Counted from the first letter of the stretch, positions 23,716-36,739 are shown. The stretch is DNA of 64,000 nucleotides from Echinarachnius parma (GCA_037951105.1 JBAMJV010007767.1:25262-89261); one strand, 5' to 3'. Numbers and translations are program-made. Notes: a model not told the origin generated them from the letters alone.

Positions 23716-24280
23716 GTGGCTAAGCGCTTGGATGAGTTATTTTGTGATAGGGTCTATGAAAATTATCGTCATTTTAAAACAGAATACACTTAAAAAAACA
23801 AGGCAATGTACGTAAATGAATGATCAACATTTTGTTCGTCTTCATCAGAGATAGAATGAAACTGAGAATGAATCAAGTATGTACACGTGTATAAAATATA
23901 TAAAGGTATGCACATATGTATGCAGATATGCATGTTTATTGATGGAGGAAGAGAACAAGAGGCAGAGAGAGAGGGGAGTAGGGAAGAGAGATTGGAAGGG
24001 GTGTGTGTGTGTGCGCCTATTAAACAGAAACATCTCGAGTGGGAAAATCAGCATCTGGCCGGCAAACACAGCACAATTGTCTATTTTTAATCAACCAAAC
24101 CAACCCCACATCTCGCACACACATACACCCAGACACTACATCTGCTGTCTCCACACGAACGTGATAGTCCATCTCGTATGTCACAGTTTTATTTTTTTTT
24201 TATTGTCTTCCCCTTTATGATGAGGATGCAGATGCAGGAAAATTTTTAATAAAGGACCTCTCATCAAAGGCTAAGTTTCT
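23716..24280. other. Intronic stretch, nothing recognised
   Basis: Short TG patch near 24000; otherwise plain. Confidence 0.35.
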
Positions 24281-24290
24281 CAATCGACTG

Positions 24291-24330
24291 CAGCAGCAGC
24301 ATCATCATCATCATCATCATCACCATCAAT
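24291..24330. repeat. (CAT)n/(CAG)n short microsatellite
   Basis: CAGCAGCAGCATCATCAT continuing as CAT triplets to CACCATCAA. Confidence 0.85.
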
Positions 24331-24659
24331 ATATCCGTGCGTTTCCATAGTTATTAAGTGTGAAGAAGATGAGGATGAAGAGAGAGATGAGGAGAGGGAA
24401 TCAATAAACCCTCTCAGTCCCATGGTTACGCCGGAGAAGTGGGAGGATACCTCTCTGGTTACATCGTGTGTGTAGCAACTTAATGATGTTGTTGTGGCGT
24501 GGTACCGAGAGGGGTGTTTTAAATATGCTGCCAAGGTGGTTTGTGGATGGTGAACCTCCAGTGCGTATCAAGGAGAGCAGCTTCATCAATCCAATCGAGC
24601 ATTGCATCGCGTTGGCTAGCAACAATATCTCGCTCTCCACCTTTCTCAATATTTTTTTT

Positions 24660-25090
24660 TGGACTGTAATAATATTCCCATATTTCATTCTTCATCTCTC
24701 TCTCCCTATCCTTGTATCTTATCATATATATTTGTTCATCTCTCATCTTTCTTTATCTTTTTATCTTTCTGTCTTCATGCCTTTCTCCCCATCTCTTAAA
24801 AAACATTTCCTCCTTCAGTCTTTCCTCTCTCTCTCTATTAATATTTTCCTTCCATCTTTCTATCATCATCATCTTACCAGGTCTATCCCCTACCTCTCAA
24901 TTTTCCATTCTTTCTCCCTCTTCATCTCCGTCTTCCTCTCCCCATCTCTCACGCCCTCTCTCCTCTCTCTTGTTTAATCCAGCCATCTCCCTCTTAATCT
25001 CGTCATATTTTCTATTCTGTTCTCTTTTCATTTCTCTCTTTCTTCCTCTCTTCCTCTCTCCCTCTCTCTACACCACTCTCTCGATCCTTA
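24660..25090. repeat. Polypyrimidine tract
   Basis: CT-rich on the plus strand (TCTCTCTC, CATCTCTC, CTTCCTCTC). No unit clear enough to call. Confidence 0.7.
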
Positions 25091-25650
25091 TCTCATCTCG
25101 GCAGCTTGCTGACAGCGCAACTTGGAGTCGCCAAGGACTCTGATACCAGGCGGTAGGTTAAGAAGAGGAGGGAGGCTCAGAATGGAGGACAGACTGAAAT
25201 GTCATTACGGATGAAAGGGGGAAAAAAGAAGACTTTTTCTTCATAATATGAAATTGGATGACCAATATGGTGAAGATTAGGAGAGCATGAGTGATGAATC
25301 CATCCTCATCATCACTTTTAAAATGGCAAATGCAAGTTTAAAAAGCCACATCATCCTTGAGCATCATAAATATCTTTCCAAAGATGATTTCATATTTTTA
25401 ACACAAATCCCTCATTTAATTCCTGTATTACCTTTTTAAAATCATAGTATTAAGAACCTACAGTATACCATGATCTATTGAAATGCGTGGTATAATCTAG
25501 TAACCGAAGATGTACTCTTTTTAAAATTATCGTAATTAAATATGAATAGTGTGACCTCAGTCATGCAGACTGGATCAAACAAATGTTTTCTTGGTACAGG
25601 GATAATATTTCAACATTTACCGGTGTAACATTACACTAGAAGTGAATGAA
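25091..25650. other. Intronic stretch, nothing recognised
   Basis: No features seen. Confidence 0.4.
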
Positions 25651-25654
25651 ATAC

Positions 25655-26015
25655 AATACGTCATGCACACATTCACATAATACACTCACAAACAATTCAT
25701 ACATGATAATGCACATCACATTCATTTGTGTCCCATCAAGTTGCATACATTGATGTATTCTGGTAGTTCCAGATACATTGTATTAATTATTGTGAATTTG
25801 GAGAGGCACAATTCCAATCTTTTCTCCACACTTACTCACACATACCCATTCACACAAACAATTCATACATAATAATGCACATCACATTCGTTTGTGTCCC
25901 ATCAAGTTGCATACAATGATGTATTCTCTATTCTGCTAGTTCCTTATACACTGTATTTATAAACATAGTGAATTTGGAGAGGCACAATTCCAATCTTTCC
26001 TCCACTCTAACTCAT
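25655..26015. repeat. Direct duplication of a ~170 bp segment
   Basis: 'ACAAACAATTCATACAT' starts near 25688 and 25854. 'TTTGTGTCCCATCAAGTTGC' occurs in both copies, and 'GTGAATTTGGAGAGGCACAA' near 25791 and 25970. Few differences, so relatively recent. Confidence 0.85.
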
Positions 26016-26164
26016 AACTGGAAGGCTATTTACTTTAAACCCAAGACCTCTCCTCTCCCGCAACGCAAAGGAAAACTCATCTCTCCTCTCCCAACCACCA
26101 CCGCCCGCCCGCCCGATTCCCAGCTCCCATGCCCCCAACCTCACATCATCACCTCTGACCTCCA

Positions 26165-26840
26165 TCTCAATTGCAGACCTCTGCTAACAACATCTAGCGC
26201 CCAGCCAGGGTCTACCTCTGGTAGTTTGCCATCATCATCTAACACTAACTGTAACAGGTCTTGGTAGTGACATTAGCCCTTGCGTTAACCCACATCCTAC
26301 CCAGCCAACCTCCTTTATGATCATCTAAATGGTTGATAGTCAATAGCAGACCTCTGCTAACAACATCTAGCCCAGCCAGGGCTCCAGCAGTTTGCCTTCA
26401 TCATCTAACACTAACTGTAGCAGGTCTTGGTAGTGACTTTAGCCCAAGTTGCGTTAACCCACATCCTACCCAACCTCCTTTATGATCATCTAAATGGTTG
26501 ATAGTCAATTGCAGACCTCTGCTAACAACATCTAGCCCAGCCAGGGCACCAGTAGTTTGCCTCCATCATCTAACACTAACAGGTCTTGGTAGTGAATTTA
26601 ACCCCATTTCTTTAACCCATCTAGCTAACCCCCCCCCCCCCCCCCCCACACCCCCCTCCTTTATGATCATCTAACAGGAGGTTGATAGTCTGTCATCCCA
26701 TAGACCAAACCAGCATGGTGGTCTATGGTTAGCCCGAGTACCTCTTTTTCCTTCATCTACATTAACAGGCCTGGGTAATGATTTTAACCCAACCACCCAA
26801 CTCTGCTTTATGATCTAACAAATTGGTAGTAAGCCTAAGT
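26165..26840. repeat. ~170 bp tandem repeat, three good units plus a decayed fourth
   Basis: 'GCAGACCTCTGCTAACAACA' starts at about 26173, 26346 and 26511. Each unit continues through CCAGCCAGGG, AGTTTGCC, CATCATCTAACACTAAC and GGTCTTGGTAGTGA to TTTATGATCATCTAA. A decayed unit with a 19-base C run (26629-26647) follows. Confidence 0.85.
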
Positions 26841-26944
26841 ACTCAAAATCCTTTCTTTTTTTTCTTGTCTATAAAGACCATCCAAAGGATACAGAAAGGT
26901 GTAAGTCTAGAAGTTCATTTAAATATGAACTGCTACCTAGGGAG

Positions 26945-26998
26945 ACGAGGGAAATGGTCTCTATACAGGTGGTTGCTAAAGCAGGTTTGACTATATTA
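26945..26998. mobile_element. Tail fragment of family F
   Basis: 'TCTCTATACAGGTGGTTGCT' followed by AAAGCAGGTTTGACTATA matches the right end of the copies at 13797 and 22885. Confidence 0.5.
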
Positions 26999-28004
26999 GT
27001 ACAAACTGTGGATCGGCTCAATTCTTTGATGCCCCTGTGTTAAGTTGAACTTGAAGGACATGTCACCATCCAAGAAACCAAACACAGATAATTATGCTGG
27101 TATCTATGGAACCTTGATCAATTTATTGTACAGTTTCCCCAAAATAATAATTTGTACTAATCAAGATTATTATAGGGCAGGTAAAAAAAAAATAGAACTT
27201 TTCAAGGGTGACATTTTAAGCCTACCCGCATTAAAACAATTTTCTGCATTTTTGTTTGTGCATTTAACTTTTTAAAAGTATCTAGCGGGGCTCTTTGTAG
27301 TATTTGGGGACTATAAATTGCCCCAATTCTCTGTGAACTTCTTGCAGAATGAAATCTTATTTTTTCACAAATATTCTGTTAACCCGTTCGATATGAGTTT
27401 ATGAAATCCCCATAGACTTTGTACACAACCCACTCGGTTCCCATGGTCAAGGTTTCAAAACGTTCATGATAACAAGCGATGTCTCAAAGAGGGAAGACAA
27501 ATGAACAAAAATATACAATACATCTTAATTCAGGCATAGAGCCCTACATTATCAAGTTTTAATTGCTTCATAAGTTAACTGCTCATTAGATGCATGATTA
27601 GATGATCATACATCATTCAGACACACAGTCTTGTGTAAAGGCTAGATTCAAGTACTCTTAGGGATGGGTTAGGTTTAGGAATACAGCGAGAGAAGTTTCT
27701 AGAGTACTTTCTCTGCATGTCTGGGTGGCTATTTCCTGGTACAGCAAGGTGTGTGATGATAATGATGTTAAATATGCTGGCAAGTCTAAGCAAGCAGGTA
27801 CTAGGCTCCTTGGTCTAAGAAAATAGTACTATTCAATTTTGCTATATTATGAATTTAATGTGAGATTGGGACTGCGGGTATGATTGCTATGATGAGATGT
27901 ATTGTTCTGTGTACTTTTAAATACTTTCAGATAAATGAGATGTGGATCAGTTTTAATATATGTTTGCATAGTTCTCAAGGACTTAAAATGGTGTTCAATT
28001 TGTA
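26999..28004. other. Intronic stretch, nothing recognised
   Basis: AT-rich, no gene or clear repeat. Confidence 0.4.
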
Positions 28005-28011
28005 TTGGTGT

Positions 28012-28053
28012 TCACAAGTGTGCATGTATGTGTGCGTGCGTGCGTATGTATGT

Positions 28054-28109
<56 letters not shown>

Positions 28110-28262
28110 ATGTGTGTATGTGTATGCACACATAGTATGTGTCTGTATGTTTGTGCGTATGTGCGCACTATGTATCTTTATGTATGTATGTGTGTGTGTG
28201 AGTACTATGTATGTGTGAATGTTTGTCTGTGTATGCGTTAGTTTGTCATATATGCGTGAATG
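28012..28262. repeat. (TG)n microsatellite with GTAT/GCGT variants
   Basis: Pure TG core at about 28057-28099, flanked by GTATGTAT and GTGCGTGCG variants. All three plus-strand ORFs are repeat translations. Confidence 0.9.
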
Positions 28263-28711
28263 TATGTTTATGCAATATACCATAATCATATAATCTGTTA
28301 CATTCATATTTATTGGTATGTACAGTTATTCCTGTGTACATAAGTGTTTAAGGTTTCACTTTGTAATGTCACTACAAAAATAATATAATTTCTCCGGGAG
28401 TATTACGTTTATTAGCGTGTGGGAACGTTCTAAAGGCTAATCGGGACTGTTGGATGAGAGGGAAAAAACAGTCAAAGTCCCAATGATAACCGCTGAAGCA
28501 CAGCCAGCCAGCCATTTGAGTACTAATAGTCTCGGAGCTCTCGCCCACAGAACAAACATCAATCATAATATATTCCGATACTAGTTCTGTATGTATATGA
28601 GATGGGATAGTCTCTGCATCAAGGCAAGTTATCATATTAACACATCAATTAGCCTCAATCAAACAGACCCTTTACATAATTGATTGTTAGATGCTTTCCT
28701 TAATACTTATA
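28263..28711. other. Intronic stretch, nothing recognised
   Basis: No features seen. Confidence 0.4.
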
Positions 28712-28886
28712 CAGTGGAACCTCGTTATAATGAGCTCTGAATTAACAAAACCCTCAATATACATGTAACAAGGTAATTTTGCTGCTCCCAGTCTTTTATA
28801 TTCTATTGTTTTTACCTTGATATAACAATATTACAACAAGGTAATGTTATGGTCCCAAGGGCCTTGTTATAAAGAGGTTTCCACTA
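28712..28886. mobile_element. TA-flanked MITE, pogo/Tc1-mariner-like (family D, copy 2)
   Basis: A 175 bp element begins CAGTGGAACCTCGTTATAA and ends TTATAAAGAGGTTTCCACTA, with TA on both sides. It matches copy 1 (3177-3356) at the ends and in its central GATATAAC phrase. Confidence 0.8.
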
Positions 28887-30300
28887 TACAAGTATTTGTG
28901 TTTTTTTAGTTATTTAGTAAGGTTTTATGTTCATCCAAATATTCAATTATACATCATTATGTTGCTGGCACTCAGGATGTACCTCACCAACATAATTTAA
29001 AAGCCCTTTTTCCAAGTTTTTCAGTATTTGGTATATCTTCCAATGGTCATATTGTAAAACAAACTTAATTGAAGTGTTATCACGAATGTTGTATGACCAT
29101 TTTCAAAAAGCTCATTAAGTGCAAATTTTGGACACATACACATCATGAACCAACAGAATGTCCCAAAGACCCAAACTCCCATTTCATATAAGCACTTGAC
29201 TTTGTGATGTACCCTCTCATCATGGATTGACCACTATAGGATCTACCCTCTTTACCTCTAACAATGCCTTTATAGTCCCAGGATTAAAGGTCTATCCCCT
29301 CAGAATAGGGCAAGGCAAACTTGTTAAATGGCTTTATAATAATATAAGTAGTCCTCTATTAATGCAGTAGTTTGACTCTATACACGTAGCCCCTCAGTGT
29401 TTCTGTTTGAACAATACTCTCCAACCTTTGGACCCCCTTCTTAGGATGAACGGAGGATCGGAAAGACTAGTTGGAGGAGATAGCGAGCTAGGGAGAGGGA
29501 GGTAGCAGTGGAAGAAATACATGGGGCTTTTAGATGATTGAGCCCAACAAATTTGAAGAAGAAAAAAGAGCAACCATTACCGTAAATGCCTAGATGCAAC
29601 TTATCATAGTGGTTCAGAGTGGTTTCAGGCAGCATTTAAATGTGTTTTATATTCCAAATAAAATAATATTAAACAGCTTTAGAAATGGATGAAAAGTTGG
29701 TAGGTTCATGATAAAAAACAAGCCATATTTCACTGGCACACCATCGTCAGCAAAAATGACCTTGATTTATCAATGTAAAAAGAGAAATACATACATTACA
29801 TACATGTTCAAAAAGGAAATCCAGTTGATTGGAAAATCAAGGTGAACCATACAAAGGCTAGAAATATAAGAGAACATGGACAACAACAACAACTACAACA
29901 CCACTGCCGATGCCAACTGTAGAGAGGCATGCTAATTTATGTTTGCACATCACAGTATCATTATCCAAACCTTGGTTTCAGACAAAACAGAGAGAGAGCG
30001 ATATATACATTAGGAAAAAAAAAAACAAGAGACTGCATGCAATGCAATGCAATGCAAAGCAATTCACTTTGTAAACATATAATAATGCAGCCAGATTTTC
30101 GCAGATGTGGCCCCATATAATAGCTTACTGCACACAAGTCGCTGCTAAGCCTCTCTCGGTTATCAGTTCGGAGAGTACAAAGTACCTCTTTTCCAGGTCA
30201 TCCCACATGACTACAGGGCCATGGGAGGACTGTAAAACATCAGAGCCGCTTCAAAATTCTCTCTCTATCTATTATATATTAGAAATAGATTCCTGTTTTT
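28887..30300. other. Intronic stretch, nothing recognised
   Basis: No gene. A short ATGCA run lies near 30035-30060. Confidence 0.4.
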
Positions 30301-30304
30301 TAAC

Positions 30305-31170
30305 TCGCCGTGCCCCTTTAAACTTCTGATCAAACTTTTCTCTAGCCTTTTCTCCCTCTTTCGATCATCTACATTCTATCTTTCTCTAATTAAACCCCGA
30401 GCCCTTAACTTCTGTTCAACTTGTCTCTACCCTTATATTCCTCTTTTGTTTCTCTTGCGTTCCTTTTTTTCTCTTTTGTATCAATCCTCCGAGCCCCTTT
30501 AACTTCTGATCAAACTTTTCTCTAGATAGCCTTTTCTCCCTCTTTTAATTCTCTATGTTCTATCTTTCTCTATTTATTCTCCGAGCCCTTAACTTCTGTT
30601 CAACTTCTCTGAGTTCTCTCTACCCTCTAATATATATCCCACTTGTTTCTCTTTCATTCCCTTTTTTCTCTTTTAATACTCTGAGCCCTTTAACTTCTGT
30701 TCGAACTACCCTTTTCTTCCTCTTTTCATTCTGTACGTTCTCTTGTCATTCTCCTTTGTCTTTCTCGTTATCTATTCTCAGAGCCCTTTAAACTTCTGTT
30801 CAACTTCATTCTAGCCTTTTCTCCTTCTTTCTCTACGTTCTAGATATCTTTCTCTATTTATTCTCCGAGCCCTTAACTTCTGATCCAACTTCTCTCTACC
30901 CTTATCTCCCTCTTTTGTTTCTCTGGTGATCCTTTTTTCTCTTTTATATCAATTATCTTCAATTATCAATCAAACTTCTCTGTACCCTTTTCTCCCTCTA
31001 TTTATTCTCTACGTTCTATCTTTCTCTAAAGATGTATTCCCCTAGCCCTTAACTGCTGTTCTAACCTCTCTCTAGTCTCTAGCCTTATCTCCCTCTGTCA
31101 ATTCCCATGCGTTCTATCTTAATTCTTCTCTTTAATATTCTAATTCTGAGAGCCCTTTAATTAAATACTC
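30305..31170. repeat. ~90 bp polypyrimidine minisatellite, about ten units
   Basis: 'GAGCCCTT(T)AACTTCTG(T/A)TC(A)AACTTCTCTCTA' recurs near 30310, 30397, 30488, 30582, 30681, 30779, 30867, 31041 and 31146. CT-rich filler (TTCTCCCTCTTT, GTTCTATCTTTCTC) lies between. Confidence 0.85.
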
Positions 31171-31344
31171 TACAACAACTTCTCTCCCTCTTTTCCATTC
31201 TTGTGAGCTCTTTACAATCTGCCTCTCCCATTTCTAATTCCGCCGAGCTCCGTCTAAATCAGAATCCAGCTTGGTTGACTGACTCCTCCTCCACCCTCAG
31301 TAAACAAGCAGTGTTCTGCCTGATATTACGGGAACAATGCCCAC

Positions 31345-31910
31345 TAGGCCACGTAGCACCACTGTGGGAGTTGGTCCTCGACTCCTCTTCTTTTATAAAA
31401 AAAATATTTCTTTGCCTACATGTATGTAAAAGATGCATTTAGTGCTGATAATACAGAGTTGTACTTCAGTTTAGACTTTAGAAAATAATGGAGCTTCATT
31501 TTATCACAGAATAAATGAAAGATACTTAGGGCATTTGAGGCATATTCCAATAAATTGTGAACAAAGTTAACAAACATATGAACTAATGATATGAACTATA
31601 AACTGATCATTCAGTTGTACTTCAGTTAAATAACATATTATGGAGCTTTGAATGGAAGATATTTAGGGCATTGGAAGCAATTTTCATTAATATGTGAACA
31701 AACGTATGAGTTTACCAATCAAACTGATTTTTCAAATTTTAGGTAATTTGTTTCTCTCTCTTGAAATTCAAATTCAAGTTTTTTATACGATATAACTTCC
31801 TTATTTCTATAATTATAAGCTAAAGCAAAATACCTCCTAAATGCTACATCTTTGTTTTTGGTGCAGTGCAGGTTACCACGTAGCACCGCTGTGGGCGCTG
31901 CTCCTCCTTT
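31345..31910. repeat. Nested direct duplications
   Basis: 'CACGTAGCACC(A/G)CTGTGGG' occurs at about 31350 and 31878. Between them a ~157 bp duplication has 'AGTTGTACTTCAGTT', 'ATGGAGCTT' and 'TTAGGGCATT' at about 31457 and again at 31613. Confidence 0.65.
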
Positions 31911-33176
31911 TTCCCTTTTTTCTAATTAAAGTGATCAAGTAACTTTATATTTTTCCCAAAAGTGATATTTGAGACTTCACTCATATACTAATATCATTCA
32001 AAGATTCTTGAAAATGATGTGAGATTTTCATAGAAAAGGAATAAGGTTTACCTAGTGAAAAAAGAGTAAATCAATATCAGATTTTTTCCCCGATAGTTCA
32101 CCGAAAGTATCCAAATTCAGATATTAATTATGGAGGATTTTTTTGTTGATAAATATCATGGTATACTTTTGAACAATGTTTTACAAGTTACTTTTAAAAG
32201 CAAACATATGTAATGACACTCATCAAAATATTTTAAATTTCCATATCCCAGAGTTGTTATTCATCCAATTATTTTTTTAAAAATAATAAATGTATTTCCA
32301 GATTTTTGTTTATACATCTAGATGATTTTTAATTTCCAAATAAACCAAACTTGAAGTGAATTCCAATTTGTAAATTGCTCTGCGAGTGAAGTACACATCA
32401 CAGGGCAAGATTCCGTCAACTATTTTTTCGACTATTGGATGCTATTCACTCATCCGTTTTCTCCCACATTCCTGCAGTCGGTCTTATTTGTACGGGATGT
32501 TTATCAGTCACACAAATCTCTCCGCTCTTTCCCCCGTTCTGTAACTCGCAACAAACATGGACTCGGAGCACAGTGCAGTGCAGACACACAATCAATGGTT
32601 GACTGATGATGCATGATGATGCGCCCATAACTATTCAGTACCCCTAAAAGTGGGGATTATACTAGAGTACATGCGACGTATTACTATGAGTAATTATGGG
32701 ATGATTAAACCATGGTACTGGTTATCAGAGGAAGACTAAATCTCCTCCTTTCTTCAGTTTTTTCAGTCTCATTTGATCTCATAATTCAGTATCAAATTTA
32801 ATAAGAAAAAAAATTAACAATTTGAAAACTAATTTGTGAGTGTGATAAGAAATAATGTCTCTTTGCAACATCATGAAAAGATGCTATAGAAATGATAAAG
32901 TTATTTAATGTTAGTAAATTGCCATTGAGAGTGAGAGGGGCATTAAGTCGAGTTTGGGCTGAATAGAGTTTTACATACTATCTTGTAGGTCAGAGCTTTC
33001 TCTATGTGATGTTAATCTTTCATCATTTGTAATTTTGAAAAATATTAATAAATAATTAGGAGAGAGCTATGGTTTTTTACAAGGCTCCCCAATAACACAT
33101 GTGGTTATCTTAGGTACAAATACGACTCAGCACCCTTCTTTCTCAACCGATGATATATTTTTTTATTTGTACATAC
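31911..33176. other. End of the long intron, nothing recognised
   Basis: AT-rich. A possible family E end fragment (TTAAAGTGATCAAGTAAC) near 31926 has no partner end. The splice donor of the upstream exon is at 33175-33176. Confidence 0.35.
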
Positions 33177-34519
33177 CTTGGAAGGCGTGCTGTCACTGGA
33201 AGAGTTGGTTGGTGAGGGGCTGCTAGGCATGGCCGGGAAGGACAGGAGTCCGTTGGATCCATCCAGCAGTCCATTGCAACCATCCAGGGATTTGGTATCA
33301 GCCTCCTGGCTGCTGTATCTCTCATCAGAGGCAGCTGACTCACCCAGCCCCGTTTCCTCCGATTCCTGCATGCTGTCAATGCCACAGCTGCCGTTGTAAC
33401 CCTCCAACCTGACCTCCATTGCGGAGGAGGCGGTTGCGAGTTCCCCTGACGGTATGCCTGAAAAGTCTATCGGTGCACACTGGTGATCCGAGAGCGCGCC
33501 GCAAGAGCTCGAGAGAGAACTCACTGCCTCTGCATCATCGCCGACGATCCCTGCGTCATCGTCATCATCAACATCATCATTATCATCCTCTTTGCCGAGT
33601 GTTTCCCCCTTGCTCTCCGCCTCACCACCTGTCAGTGGCTGCTGAGATGAAGCCGCTTGATCTGCTCCGGCTGTTGTGCCCCCTCCTCCTACTCCTCCGC
33701 TGAGCTGTGAGTCAGACAAGGACGAGTCAGCTACTTCAGGGATGTGAGCGCTGCTGCTGCCAACATAGCTGCCGCTGCCGCTGTTTGCGTCGTCCTGCGA
33801 GTCATCGGCGCAACCGTTTGTAGTAGTGCCATGCGCAAGCTCAGGCGACGCTGTGTCACTCGCCTCTCCTTCTAGTACTACCGATTCGCCAGTTACGCGA
33901 CCCTCGCTGCCGTGACCCACTTCTGAATCGTCCTGTAGATCTGCATGGTCCCCGTTCACACCAAGTGTGTTTTCTTCAAGACCTGCATCCCTATTATCAC
34001 CGTTCACATTATCAATTGTTTTGTCTGTTAGACTTTCATCATCCCCATTTACACCGTTCACACCAATCGTTTGATCTATTAGACCTGGTTCCCCATTCGC
34101 ACTGTTTCCATCGATTGTTTTGTCTTCTAGAACTGCATCATCGTCATTTACACCGTTCACATCACCATTAACAGTGTTCGAATCTCCATTTACAGCGTCC
34201 AATTCCCCATTCAGACCATTTGCGCACCCATCGTTAATTTCTGCCGCCTCTTCAACAAGTGGCAAATCTTGGCTGTCTCCATTCTCAACTGCTGTCGTAA
34301 TTGTTTTAGAGGCATCATCCTGTTTTTGGTGCAGCTCTTTGTTGCGTGCGCTCTGTCTTCGCCCCCTGGTGGTCCTCTCGACTCCGTGACCATTCAGGCC
34401 TGCTGATGCCTGGCGTCTGTCCCTCGACTGACGCCCCTTGACAGGCGATCTCCTCGTCACTTCGGATGCCTTGCCTGACTTGGAGTTCTTCCCCGTTCCA
34501 GTCCCCTCTCCTGCAAGGT
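33177..34519 (-). CDS. RREB1: RREB1 internal coding exon: acidic, Asn-Gly-rich region
   Basis: Open for 1343 bases (447 codons plus two bases). The acceptor is a pyrimidine-rich tract ending TTCATTCGCAG; a second AG nine bases on is an alternative. The donor is CCAAG/GTATGT, phase 0, matching the phase-0 acceptor of the zinc-finger exon, so the junction reads TPSK-NSMKRRRPFECP. The first ~70 residues are basic (RRSPVKGRQSRDRRQ, TTRGRRQSARNKE), perhaps a nuclear signal. The next ~100 carry imperfect repeats of VNGD and LxDKTI. The rest is Ser/Asp/Glu-rich with an aspartate run (DDVDDDDDAG). No globular domain is visible. Vertebrate RREB1, as I know it, lacks a comparable block. Assignment to RREB1 rests on strand, order and phase, not on homology; a separate gene is unlikely but not excluded. 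Confidence 0.75.
33930..34200 (-). repeat. Coding minisatellite for VNGD / LxDKTI repeats
   Basis: The exon repeats codons for Val-Asn-Gly-Asp and Asp-Lys-Thr-Ile about every 14-20 residues. On the plus strand this appears as recurrent 'ACCGTTCACA', 'CATTTACACC' and 'ATTGTTTTGTCT'. Likely origin by unequal slippage within the reading frame. Confidence 0.75.
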
Positions 34520-34529
34520 CTGCGAATGA

Positions 34530-35000
34530 ACAAACGTTTGGAAAAAGAGGGACACTAAGATTAATTACCACGGCAATATCAGAATATTATACTGCTTCGC
34601 AAGTGATACGCATCGTCATAAGCATAATATAACTCTCGTTCTAAAGAAGTTAAAACAGTTAACATGATACATTATGTATGAAGATATCAGGATACATTAT
34701 GGATTTGATATCAACTACCAAAGCATTGCGTGACTTCACTGTTTCACAATCGATAAATATCAAAGATCTTATATAGCGAAAGATCATAACCATGACTCCC
34801 TTTCTGAAGTTTTGAAACATTTAACAGAAGAAACATTCGAAATGAGAGGAACATTCAGATATTAATTACCAAAACAATTTCAGAATACTTAATACACTCC
34901 TTCACAATTGATACTTATCATAATCATACAAGTGATACAACATCTAGAGAAAGTAGCTCTCCTTCTTTTGTTAATGCGGAAGGATCAGTTAAGAATGAGA
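34530..35000. repeat. Diverged ~150 bp tandem repeat next to the exon boundary
   Basis: 'TTAATTACCA', 'CAATATCAGAATA', 'CTTCGCAAGTGATAC' near 34560-34610 recurs as 'TTAATTACCA', 'CAATTTCAGAATA', 'CTTCACAATTGATAC' near 34860-34915. A weaker middle copy lies near 34710-34765. Confidence 0.55.
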
Positions 35001-36725
35001 TGGATCACAGATCATTACCAGTTCAACATAATAATTATGTTCACAAAGTACAAATTCACGGATACAAAGCAGCAAATCAAAGAACATTTAACCAAAAAAT
35101 AAACTTTTCTTCTGGCGTGCAGTAACAAATTTGTTCTAAAAACAAAAGGGGAATTAAAATAGATCAATTATCAAGACAAGATTTGAACATGGCTATGCAC
35201 ATCACTGGAGTTTATCAAATCACACACAATGGAAAGAAAACTAAGAGCAACACTCATATTGATGTCAGTTTGATACTGCATAGGTTTTTGTCCACTCTTG
35301 AGACTGTAATATAGTTTACTCATAATTTGTTCATCGCATCATTATATATCAATTAATAATTTCCTGCTCACCAACTTAATACTAGATGTCTTTCTTTCTG
35401 TGAATCAATCACACTCATCTTAAAAAACTTTCATCAACAATATGAAATCAAAACCTGGATGAACTAATGTACAGTACACATTTACACAGTACATGTGTAT
35501 GTTTTTTATCATATTCTTGTGTAACGACTCATCCATCACCAGTTTTGCTTTTGCTTGACTAATGGCAAGGATAACCCATTCAGGACCGAGCCAACATTGG
35601 TGGCACAAGATTTATCTGGCTAAAATTGTACCTTGAGTTTATTCCCTCGTTATCATTTTAGTAAAAAATTAAGTTTAAGGTTGGGATATCATGGATTGCA
35701 ATTAAAGTCATATGGTAGTGTTAGTGATACAACTAAATTTTTGACCAAACTAAAGAGTGACAAATGACACAAATCCAAAATATGATGAGGAAATGAGATG
35801 CAAGTAATACAATTCTTTCAGGATTCACTTCATTTGTTTAAGTTTTTAAAGACAGTTCTGAAATATAGGATGTGAAAACGATATCAATCTATGAAATCAA
35901 GTTACACTTAAATACGAGATACCCGGTATCAATTTGTGACTTTTTTTTGTACATTCTGTGATTCTCGTGCAAAAGTTGATTCTCAATTTCAATGAGAAAT
36001 TGAATACTTTCGGTTCAAGATAATCTGCTCATCGACTCCACCCTATTTACCACAAATTCGCCCTAAATTGTGAGATTTTGAGCAAGAAGAAAGAAATTTG
36101 ATAAAAAGATTTTAAAATAGAATGATTTCACAATACTCTGAGCACTGTACTTTCTTCTCTTTCCCAATATCACACTTTCTTCATTATATTGTCAATTATT
36201 TCCTTTTCGTCAATTTAATAGTGTTCATGATTTTCACCTGAACCTCTTCTACATATGTATCTCACTCGGACTAGTTACTAGTTATAATTTTTCAGGTAAA
36301 AGGGTAACATACAATCTACAAGTTGTCTGGAGAATGTAGTCATTAAGTATTTCAGTTTCTATCATTTCAAAAACAGAAAGTTTATTTAAAAACAATCATC
36401 TCACTCTCTTCCCTTTACTGTGTGCAAAAAAAAAAGATTACAATCGCAAAGATCACAACATCTCCCTACTCACTCAACCGGCCTGGTTTGGTTTAGAATC
36501 AGACCGAGAGAAACAACGCACAATATATTCGTAGAGAAACAACATCTATCAATCAATGCGCCACAGCAAATATTTCACTTCCTCCTCGATCTCTTTCTCT
36601 CTCACATTGAAGCTAGAGCGCAACAATGCTCACACCGTGATGATCAAACACAATGCTGGCGAACGAACCAGCCAACTGTAGTCCGCTGCCACACCACTCA
36701 AGGCAGCCCGACAAACAGGGGATAG
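35001..36725. other. Intronic stretch, nothing recognised
   Basis: AT-rich non-coding DNA; part of the first RREB1 intron (34520-56863). Confidence 0.4.
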
Positions 36726-36739
36726 ACAGGCATGCAGGA

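Noticed and set aside
27880-28307. Cys/Val- and Thr/His-rich ORFs
   Set aside because: TG microsatellite on both strands.
31924-31945. Third copy of the TTAA-flanked family E
   Set aside because: Only one end-like word (TTAAAGTGATCAAGTAAC); no matching right end within a plausible distance.
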